This document shows, piece after piece, positions 34,601-40,474 of a stretch of DNA of 40,474 nucleotides. The stretch's first letter is position 1; the number at the start of each line of letters is the position of its first letter. Source of the stretch: Micrococcus lylae NBRC 15355 (lineage in GTDB: Bacteria > Actinomycetota > Actinomycetes > Actinomycetales > Micrococcaceae); assembly GCF_001570885.1 (NCBI RefSeq), contig NZ_BCSN01000024.1, forward strand, positions 1 through 40,474, given 5' to 3'. The notes under the pieces are model-generated. The model was not told the DNA's origin. It made no database searches and saw nothing but the letters and a program-made list of their open reading frames with translations. A program made the position numbers and the translations under genes.

Positions 34601-37600
34601 TCCCGCACTCCCGGCACCGCCGAGACCGTGGCCCAGCTGACCGACGCCTGCTGCTTCACCGTCCGCTGCAACGGACGCCTGCGCCCGGAGACATCCGGTG
34701 CGAGCTTCTACCGGGAGCTCTACACCGCCGCCCAGGTGCGGCGTGTGGTGGCCAAGGAGCACACCTCCCTGCTGGAGGACAAGGCCCGCCGGCAGATCGA
34801 GGAGGGCTTCAAGTCCGGCACCCCCGGACCGAAGGACCCCAACGTGCTGGTGGCGACGCCGACGCTGGAGATGGGCATCGACATCGGGGACCTGTCCACC
34901 GTCATGCTCTCCTCCCTGCCCAAGGCCGTGGCCCAGTACGTCCAGCGTGTGGGCCGCGCCGGCCGCCTGACGGGCAACGCCTTCTCCCTGGCGTTCGTCA
35001 CCGGCCGCGGCGACCAGCTGCCCCGCCTGGGCAACCCGTTGTCCCTGATCAACGGGCAGGTGCGTCCACCGGCCACCTACCTGGACGCCGAGGAGATCCT
35101 GCGCCGCCAGTACATCGCCTCCCTCGTGGACGCCGTGGCCCGTTCCGGGCAGACCGCCATGCCGACCCGCGCCCAGGAGGCCATGCGCACCGCCGACGGC
35201 ACCTTCCTGCGCGCGGTGCTCACGCTGGCCGCCGAACAGTCCGCTCAGCGCCTCGACGCGTTCCTCGGCTCCTTCGACACCCTCGACTCGGACGTGGCGG
35301 AGGGCCTGCGCGCCTGGGCGACCGCCGACGCCGACGGCGACTGGGCCCCGGAGGACTCGCTGGGCGCCCTGCTGCACCGCGCCGCCCACGAGTGGCAGCG
35401 CGAGGCCGAGCAGCTGCAGCGCCACGTCAACGAGGTGGAGAAGGCCCTCCCACACCTGCGGACCGTGGCCGAAGGGCCGGCGGCCGACGAGGACGACCGT
35501 CGCGACCTACGCCTGGCCGAGGGCGCCTACCGCACCGCCAAGAGGCGCCTGAGCGAAGTCCGGGACGCCCACTGGGTGTCCGCCTTGGAGGAGCGCGGCG
35601 TGCTGCCGAACTACACGCTCCTGGATGACACCGTCACCCTGGACGCCCGCGTGACCACCATGAACTCGGAGACCGGTGAGTTCGAGACCGAGAACACCCC
35701 GATCCGGCGCCCGTCCGCCCGCGCGCTCACCGAGCTCGCCCCTGGCGCCGTGTTCTACACGCATGAGCTGGCCATCCGCATCGACGGGCTGGACCTGGGC
35801 AAGGACGGGGACAAGATCCGCACCTGGTCCTGGTGCGCCGCCTGCGGCTACGGCCGGGACCGGACCGATGAGACCGCGAAGAACCCGGGCTCGTGCCCAC
35901 GCTGCCAGAGCGCCTCTTTCGGAGACGTGGACCAGCGCCACCAGGTGGTCCGCCTGGAGCACGTGTTCGCCGAGGTCCGCCGTGAGCGCGACCGGATCGA
36001 CGACCGTGAGGACCAGCGCCGCCGCGTCCAGTTCGCCACCGTGGCGGCCGCGGACCTGGACCCGCAGCACGTCAGCCGTGCCTGGCATGTGGGCCAGGAG
36101 TTCGGCGTCACCCACCACCGCCGCATGGACCTGCGCTGGCTCAACCTCGGTCAGCGCGCCGCTGGCGGCATCACCGACCGGCACATCGCCGGCCAGGAGA
36201 TCGGCGCCAAGCCGTTCCGCGTCTGCGCCGGCTGCGGCAAGCTCGACGCCACCGCCGGAGCCAACTCCCGCGAGGAGCACCGCCCCTGGTGCCGCTACCG
36301 GCAGAGCCAGGACGAGGACACCCGCCAGGTGGTGCTCAGCCGCGAGCTGCGCACCGAGGGCGTGGTGGTCACGCTCCCGCCGCACGTGGTGGGTGGGGAC
36401 TCCTACGCCGTGCCCTCCCTGGCCGCCGCACTGCTGCTCGGGCTGCGGGAGGACATCGGCGGCGCACCGGACCACCTCCAGGTGACCTCCGTGACCGTTC
36501 CCCTGCAGGGCGGCGGCACCGCCCCGGACGAGGCGCTGCTGCTGCACGACGTGGTGCCCGGCGGCACCGGCTACCTGGCCGACCTCGCCTCGCCCGAGCG
36601 CATCTGGCGGATCCTGGTGAAGGCCTACCGTGTGGTGGAGGTCTGCGCCTGCCAGGACGAGGACCGCCGTGCCTGCCACCGCTGCCTCATGCCATACGCC
36701 GTGGGCGCCCGCGCGGACAGACTCTCCCGCGTGGCCGCCGCCCGCCACCTGCGCACCCTGTTGACCATGCAGGAGGGCGAGACCGGCGCCGACCTCGACC
36801 CCGAGCGGATGCGCTGGGACCCGGAGGAGGGCGCGGTGGTGATCCAGGACGGCGAGTCCAGGCTCGAGCGCCGATTCCGCCAGGTCTTCCGCGAACGCGT
36901 CACTGCCGCCGGCGGCACCGTCAAGGAGGTCCCGGACGAGGGCGGCAACCACTACGTGGTCACCGGGCTCGGCGTCGGCCGCACCTGGCGCCTGGTGCCC
37001 CAGCTGAACCTCGCCGGCTCCCGCCCGGACTTCGTCCTGCTCACGGACGACCCGGCCGTGCAGGACGTCGCGATCTTCACCGACGGACACCGCTTCCACG
37101 CCAGCGCCGGCAAGAACCGGATCGCCGACGACGCCGCCAAGCGGCAGGCCCTGCGCGACCACGGCTACAGCGTGCTCTCCATCGTGTGGGAGGACCTGGA
37201 GGACGGCGCGGCCCGCCAGCGTCCCGAGTGGCTCGCCGACGAGTCCGTGCGCAGCCTCTTCGAGGAGAGCCCCGGCCACCTCGCCACCACCCAGGGCGTG
37301 GTCGACGACGTCCGCAACGGGCCCGTGGACATCCTGCTGGGCCGTCTTCAGCGCCCGCAGGACGCGGACGCCCGCCGGAACCTGGCCGAGCGGCTCGGCA
37401 TCCTCTTCATGGGGCACTCCGAGTTCGCCTACGTGAACGCCGTCCGGGACCTCGGCGAGGTCTCAGCCGGGCTCCTGGCCGGCACGGACGTCCACGGCAT
37501 CGGCCAGGCCTTCGTCTGGCGCCGCGGGCCGCTGCAGGTGCTCACCCGCCTCAACGCGGACGAGACCTGCTCCACCGTGGTGATGCTGGACGACGGCTCC

Positions 37601-38068
37601 GACGCCGTGGACTCCCCGGACCACCACGAGGCGTGGAGGCAGTGGCTCTGGATCTCCAACCTGCTCACCGCCGACGCAGCCGGCGTGCGCGTCATGGCCC
37701 GCAGCCAGGCCGACGCCGGCATCACCGTGGCGGCGCCGCAGACCCCGGTGGCCGACGACGGCAGCCGACCCGAGGAGAAGGCGACCGAGCTGACGGGGGC
37801 GTGGGCCGCCGTCGCGGACGACCTCATCACGGACGATGAGCGCGCCGCCGCAGCCACCCTGGCCTCCCAGGGCATCCCCGTGGCCGAGGTGGGCGAGGAG
37901 ATCGGCGGCGTGGTCGCCACCTTCAGCTGGCCCGCCCAGCACGTGGCCGTGCTCGTGGACGCCGACGCCGGTGACGCCGACGACCTCCGCGCCGCCGGCT
38001 GGACCGTGGTGGACGCCGACCCCACCGCCGTCCGCGCCGCACTCGACTCTGAGGAGAACACCGCATGA
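31670..38068 (+). CDS. Giant DEAD-like helicase with DUF1998 and C-terminal nuclease-like domain (DruE/YprA type)
   Basis: This 2132-residue protein begins with an SF2 helicase: PFTPYRHQAQAY (75-86), Walker A GTGSGKT (109-115), motif II DEFH (238-241). After a long insertion with cysteine pairs (CRHCG near 513, CPAC near 623, CDVC near 973) the C-lobe appears (ATPTLEMGIDIGDLSTVML; QYVQRVGRAGR near 1090). A zinc ribbon follows (CAACG...CPRC, 1389-1412), then DUF1998 (LHDVVPGGTGYLADL near 1625; CxC...CHRC near 1661-1672). After that, RLERRFRQVF...GSRPDFVLL...VAIFTDGHRFHAS (about 1730-1830) resembles a Vsr/PD-(D/E)xK nuclease fold. About 300 unassigned residues end the protein. The layout matches DruE and YprA/MrfA; it could also be seen as DrmA and DrmB joined. 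The start is the ATG in TGATG with GGAGG upstream; a 126-codon upstream extension overlaps the methylase gene and is rejected. Confidence 0.88.
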   Translation: MPELLPTLQARRVADGLVDYLTTTFALADAQPRQQLQEFLEDQANGLFKGPYTRLRLPFRPADEDWTRHLEWRPPFTPYRHQAQAYARLTSLGRTGAGQRPEPTLITTGTGSGKTEAFLHPILDHVLRAKRAGVTGTKAIILYPMNALADDQARRLTATLTGDPALSTVTAAIYTGNQAGTRGTVSDKGLITDRHAIRDTAPDILLTNYKMLDQLLLREDDQPIWAQSATSLQYLVLDEFHTYDGAQGTDVAMLLRRLGLALKSHWHQDDPALTAEDWARPLGKITPVATSATLGDKSDPTVMLDFAHTVFGERFGPDAVVTETLLSLQEWAGRAAGEALEPVRLRELRGAPLAELAAGVKALGEDPAAVTGHVLRALHADPDAIDRAGAEGEPTLLDVVRRHPDVHTLVETAAQATGYPELLRELVGPVEDAETLALYQTVLEGLIAALSHVRALHGRDALSVDLHFWVRELTRIDRVASPVPHFLWSDDGTWAGADDPTDARQTFPAVYCRHCGRSGWGVTLAAVGDELSAEDTDIRRDHMRGDGRFRALIHAPGEEDRAVASPSETPEGLRWFSLANRRLLSTRPDEDDPDMQAGHVLPVLTRTDSHADREGDSGTDDCPACLGQDGIRFLGTAIATLLSVSLSVLFGDATLDDREKKSLVFTDSVQDAAHRAGFVQSRSHTMSLRSALGGQLTAAGATLDTLVEDVLRAAGDDPFDRFRLVPPDCEGLEPFQRFWEAERFAAIAGRDRAWVKRRLLFDAALEFGLQSTYGRTLEATGAAAVQVEAGTGARLAAIARTVLEEDEVQQLGEAVVGEKSLTAWVRGVLEHMRLSGGIEHEWLNRYISEDGRRFRIWGGRPKNGMPAFPAGRSAPAFPRVGAPLTGKAQEQGLDTVRSANSWYARWAAKCLEVLPQHGAKLSERLLAELARQDVLTVTDTETGAKVYGIPASAVTVRALELSELEAGRALLVCDVCQSRTPGTAETVAQLTDACCFTVRCNGRLRPETSGASFYRELYTAAQVRRVVAKEHTSLLEDKARRQIEEGFKSGTPGPKDPNVLVATPTLEMGIDIGDLSTVMLSSLPKAVAQYVQRVGRAGRLTGNAFSLAFVTGRGDQLPRLGNPLSLINGQVRPPATYLDAEEILRRQYIASLVDAVARSGQTAMPTRAQEAMRTADGTFLRAVLTLAAEQSAQRLDAFLGSFDTLDSDVAEGLRAWATADADGDWAPEDSLGALLHRAAHEWQREAEQLQRHVNEVEKALPHLRTVAEGPAADEDDRRDLRLAEGAYRTAKRRLSEVRDAHWVSALEERGVLPNYTLLDDTVTLDARVTTMNSETGEFETENTPIRRPSARALTELAPGAVFYTHELAIRIDGLDLGKDGDKIRTWSWCAACGYGRDRTDETAKNPGSCPRCQSASFGDVDQRHQVVRLEHVFAEVRRERDRIDDREDQRRRVQFATVAAADLDPQHVSRAWHVGQEFGVTHHRRMDLRWLNLGQRAAGGITDRHIAGQEIGAKPFRVCAGCGKLDATAGANSREEHRPWCRYRQSQDEDTRQVVLSRELRTEGVVVTLPPHVVGGDSYAVPSLAAALLLGLREDIGGAPDHLQVTSVTVPLQGGGTAPDEALLLHDVVPGGTGYLADLASPERIWRILVKAYRVVEVCACQDEDRRACHRCLMPYAVGARADRLSRVAAARHLRTLLTMQEGETGADLDPERMRWDPEEGAVVIQDGESRLERRFRQVFRERVTAAGGTVKEVPDEGGNHYVVTGLGVGRTWRLVPQLNLAGSRPDFVLLTDDPAVQDVAIFTDGHRFHASAGKNRIADDAAKRQALRDHGYSVLSIVWEDLEDGAARQRPEWLADESVRSLFEESPGHLATTQGVVDDVRNGPVDILLGRLQRPQDADARRNLAERLGILFMGHSEFAYVNAVRDLGEVSAGLLAGTDVHGIGQAFVWRRGPLQVLTRLNADETCSTVVMLDDGSDAVDSPDHHEAWRQWLWISNLLTADAAGVRVMARSQADAGITVAAPQTPVADDGSRPEEKATELTGAWAAVADDLITDDERAAAATLASQGIPVAEVGEEIGGVVATFSWPAQHVAVLVDADAGDADDLRAAGWTVVDADPTAVRAALDSEENTA

Positions 38069-40404
38069 ACAGCGTGATCATGTCCAAGATGGAGCTGCCC
38101 GCCGACCCCGCGGTCAAGATGAAGGCCCTCGCCTTCCTGGACAAGCTCACCAAGGACGACACCCTTCCCGGACTCCACATCGAGCCGATCAAGGGCAGCG
38201 CCGACTCGCGCATCCGCACCGGACGCGTCGACCGGGGCTACCGGGCCGTGCTCTTCAAGCTCACCGAGGGCGGCGCCGTCACCTACGTCTTCCACGGCGT
38301 CTACGAGCATGACAAGGCCAACCACCTCGCCGAACGCGCCGTGCTCAAGACCAACCCCGTCAACGGCGTCACCGAGGTCCGGTACGTCGAGCCCGCCCCG
38401 CTCGCCGACTGGGAGAAGGAGCACGCCGAGTACGAGGCGATGGCCCAGCTCGAGGCCGAGAAGGAGGCGACTGAGGGTGCCCGGGACACGGCCGAGGAGA
38501 CGGTGGCCGCTGAGGCGGCCGAGTCCGCTCAAGCCGAGGCACCGGAGCCGGCGGAGGAGGCGGCCGTCGTCGCGAAGCCGGCGGAGCCGGAGGTCCCCGC
38601 CGAGCCGCTGCTGACCCGCCACGGCGTGGACGCCACCGCGCTCGCCCAGCTCGGTGTGGACGAGGCGCTCGCCGCGCGGGCCGTGCAGGCTCACACCGAG
38701 GAGGAGCTGCTCGCCGTGGCCGAGGACGCCGAGGCCGAGTGGCAGGAGCTCGTGCTCATCGCGCTCGGCAGCGGGCAGGGCATCGACGAGGTGCGCCGGG
38801 AATTCGGGCTCGACGCCGCCGTGGACACCACCGGCACCGAGGAGCAGCGGATCCTGCGCGGCCTGCAGCACCCCGCCGCGCTCGTCACCTACACGTGGAT
38901 CGAGGACGACGAAGAGCTGCGCCGCGTGGTGGAGGACGGCGACTTCTCCGCCTGGCGCGTGTTCCTGCACCCGCTGCAGAAGGAGTTCGTGGAGCGGGAC
39001 TACAACGGTCCCGCCAAGCTCGCCGGCGGCGCCGGCACCGGCAAGACCGTGGTGCTGCTGCACCGCGCCCGCCGGCTGGCCGCCGAGAACCCCGAGGCAC
39101 GGATCCTGCTGACCACGTTCACCAGGAACCTGGCCGATGCGCTCCGGCGGGACCTGGTGAAACTGGACCCGACCGTGCCGATCGCGAAACAGCTCGGAGA
39201 GCCCGGCGTGCACGTGACCGGCGTGGACGCGCTCGTGCGGGCCGTGGCCATGAAGGCCGGGCGGGACGTGGGCGCGGCGACGGGCACGGTGCTCGGAGCA
39301 GAGGGGTACGACCTGAGCGACCGGCGGGACGCCAAGGCATGGAGCGAGGCCGTGGACGCCGCCGGAGGAGACCTGCCGGCCGAGGTGGCGAACGAGACCT
39401 TCATGGCCGCCGAGTACGCGATGGTCGTGCTGCCGAAGCGGGTCCGGACGGTGGAGGAGTACGTGCGCGTGCCGCGGCGCGGGCGCGGGACCGCCCTGAA
39501 CCGGAAACAGCGCCTGCAGGTGTGGAAGGTGATCGAGAAGTACCGCGCCGCCGGCCGGGCCAAGGGGGCGCTGGACTTCGAGGAGATCGCGGCTGTGTCT
39601 GCCGCGTATGCGCAGCAGCGGGCCGAGGGCGGCGGAGGACGGTTCTTCGACCACGTGCTCGTGGACGAGGGCCAGGACCTCACCCCGGCCAAATGGCAGT
39701 TCCTGCGGGTCATGGTCGAGCCGGGCCGCAATGACATGTTCCTGGCCGAGGACACCCATCAGCGGATCTACGGGCAGAAGGTGACGCTGAGCCACTACGG
39801 GATCGAGTCCCGCGGGCGGTCCCGCCGGCTGACGCTGAACTACCGGACCACCCAGCAGAACCTCGGCTGGGCCATGAAGGTGCTCGACGGCGGCGAGTTC
39901 GAGGACCTGGACGGCGAGGCCGAGTCCCACACCGAGTACCGGTCCGCACGCTCCGGCCCGAAGCCCGTGGTGCTGGCCGCGCGGTCCTTTGCAGAGGAGC
40001 TAGATGCCGCTGCGGACCTGATTGCGAAGTGGAGCCGGCAGCCGGGCGTGAAGCTCGAGACCATCGCCGTACTCGTACGGACCAAGCCCACGCTCACCAA
40101 GGTGGTGACCGGGCTGGCCGAACGCGGCGTGAAGATCCGAGCCGTGGAGCAGGAGTCCGTGCGGGCTGGGGCCGTGGTGGGCATGACCATGCACCGCGCC
40201 AAGGGCACCGAGTTCTCCCACGTGCTGCTCATGGACGTACGCGACGGCGCCCTGCCCGTGGGCATGAGGAAGGCGAACTTCAGCGAGGCGGATCTGGACG
40301 ATGCGCTGCTGCGCGAGCGGTCCCTGCTGTACGTGGCCGCGACCAGGGCGAGAGACGTGCTTGCCGTCAGCTACCACGGGGCGAGGTCGCCGCTGCTGGG
40401 GTGA
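38065..40404 (+). CDS. RelE/ParE-like domain fused to a UvrD-family helicase
   Basis: This 779-residue protein has two unlike parts. Residues 10-91 look like a RelE/ParE toxin fold: ALAFLDKLTKDD, then GLHIEPIKG, DSRIRTGRVDRGYRAVLF and YVFHGVYEHDKAN, with clustered Arg (49, 51, 54, 57, 60) and H77, Y80, H82 near the usual active-site strand. A Glu/Ala-rich linker (about 110-185) and a helical segment (about 185-300) lead to an SF1 helicase: Walker A GGAGTGKTVV (near 320-330), VDEGQDLT (near 533), TMHRAKGTEFSHVLLMDV (near 709), YVAATRARDVL (near 757). It starts with ATGA overlap on the preceding stop (38065-38068), with GAGGAG upstream. Whether the RelE part is an active RNase or a DNA/ribosome binding module cannot be told. 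The gene is complete. Confidence 0.85.
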   Translation: MNSVIMSKMELPADPAVKMKALAFLDKLTKDDTLPGLHIEPIKGSADSRIRTGRVDRGYRAVLFKLTEGGAVTYVFHGVYEHDKANHLAERAVLKTNPVNGVTEVRYVEPAPLADWEKEHAEYEAMAQLEAEKEATEGARDTAEETVAAEAAESAQAEAPEPAEEAAVVAKPAEPEVPAEPLLTRHGVDATALAQLGVDEALAARAVQAHTEEELLAVAEDAEAEWQELVLIALGSGQGIDEVRREFGLDAAVDTTGTEEQRILRGLQHPAALVTYTWIEDDEELRRVVEDGDFSAWRVFLHPLQKEFVERDYNGPAKLAGGAGTGKTVVLLHRARRLAAENPEARILLTTFTRNLADALRRDLVKLDPTVPIAKQLGEPGVHVTGVDALVRAVAMKAGRDVGAATGTVLGAEGYDLSDRRDAKAWSEAVDAAGGDLPAEVANETFMAAEYAMVVLPKRVRTVEEYVRVPRRGRGTALNRKQRLQVWKVIEKYRAAGRAKGALDFEEIAAVSAAYAQQRAEGGGGRFFDHVLVDEGQDLTPAKWQFLRVMVEPGRNDMFLAEDTHQRIYGQKVTLSHYGIESRGRSRRLTLNYRTTQQNLGWAMKVLDGGEFEDLDGEAESHTEYRSARSGPKPVVLAARSFAEELDAAADLIAKWSRQPGVKLETIAVLVRTKPTLTKVVTGLAERGVKIRAVEQESVRAGAVVGMTMHRAKGTEFSHVLLMDVRDGALPVGMRKANFSEADLDDALLRERSLLYVAATRARDVLAVSYHGARSPLLG

Positions 40405-40474
40405 GTGGGTGAGGGGCCGCGGGGTGAGCGCGGGGTGAGTGCGGGTTGAGGGTCCCGCCCCTGCGTTTTCGGGC
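40405..40474 (+). repeat. Short GGGGTGAG direct repeats after the last operon gene
   Basis: GGGGTGAG occurs at the stop codon and again twice within the next 40 bp, with diverged forms (GGGTGAGG, GGGTTGAG). The window ends in gcgttttcgggc, similar to unit 3 of the 7555-7617 repeats read on the other strand (gcgttttgggga). A repeat island or terminator may begin here but is cut by the window edge. Confidence 0.4.

Noticed and set aside
24029-39930. Several long minus-strand frames opposite the defence operon (e.g. 23999-27214, 26565-28286, 35507-37417, 37429-39930)
   Set aside because: All are antisense shadows of genes with clear helicase and methylase motifs on the plus strand.
24029-40404. 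Complete BREX or Dpd (7-deazaguanine) system
   Set aside because: No PglZ phosphatase, BrxC/BrxL ATPase or DpdA-type transglycosylase is encoded in the window, although the helicase and methylase types overlap with those systems.

Overview
The window reads as a chromosomal segment of a very GC-rich actinobacterium, most likely in the Micrococcales and plausibly Micrococcaceae (Micrococcus or Kocuria type). The reasons are heavy G/C use at third codon positions, GTG and TTG starts, TANNNT -10 elements placed 6 nt before start codons (leaderless mRNAs), GC-rich hairpin terminators without long T tracts, and the gene order pcrA, sucC, sucD. The species call is inference; I see no rRNA, tRNA, CRISPR array or insertion sequence.

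Positions 1-3422 are core genome: the 3' end of a PcrA/UvrD helicase gene, then succinyl-CoA synthetase sucC-sucD and a bidirectional terminator. Positions 3464-7370 hold a divergent sensor/efflux module: a small membrane protein, a DesK/LnrJ-type histidine kinase and a NarL-type response regulator on the minus strand, facing an ABC-2 transporter pair on the plus strand. The gap between them carries three inverted repeats that could be regulator sites. After a repeat-filled gap comes a VIT/CCC1 iron/manganese transporter with a ferritin-like N-terminal domain (7647-8798).

Positions 9098-15653 form a catabolic cluster: class III aminotransferase, FdhA-like zinc dehydrogenase, divergent XRE-cupin regulator, agmatinase/guanidinobutyrase-type ureohydrolase and a ThDP-dependent decarboxylase-like enzyme. 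The combination matches the steps of arginine breakdown through 2-ketoarginine, 4-guanidinobutyraldehyde and 4-guanidinobutyrate to GABA. A promoter and an operator-like repeat lie in front of the regulator. Positions 15851-22737 carry a secreted intradiol dioxygenase lipoprotein, an FAD-binding dehydrogenase, a PPOX-fold flavoprotein, an inositol-monophosphatase-family protein and an OatA-like acyltransferase.

From about 22740 to the end the window is accessory. A tandem palindromic repeat and a convergent terminator are followed by a GNAT gene with a small basic ORF, a 301-bp divergent promoter region, and a tightly coupled four-gene operon (24029-40404). The operon encodes an SNF2-type helicase, a 1546-aa Eco57I/PglX-like N6-adenine methyltransferase, a 2132-aa DEAD-like helicase with DUF1998 and a possible C-terminal nuclease fold, and a protein joining a RelE/ParE-like domain to a UvrD-type helicase. 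It looks like a restriction/anti-phage system related to DISARM class 1 and Druantia but matching neither, and it is the most interesting object here. The genes are joined by a 4-bp gap, a TGATG overlap and an ATGA overlap, which suggests co-translation as one machine.
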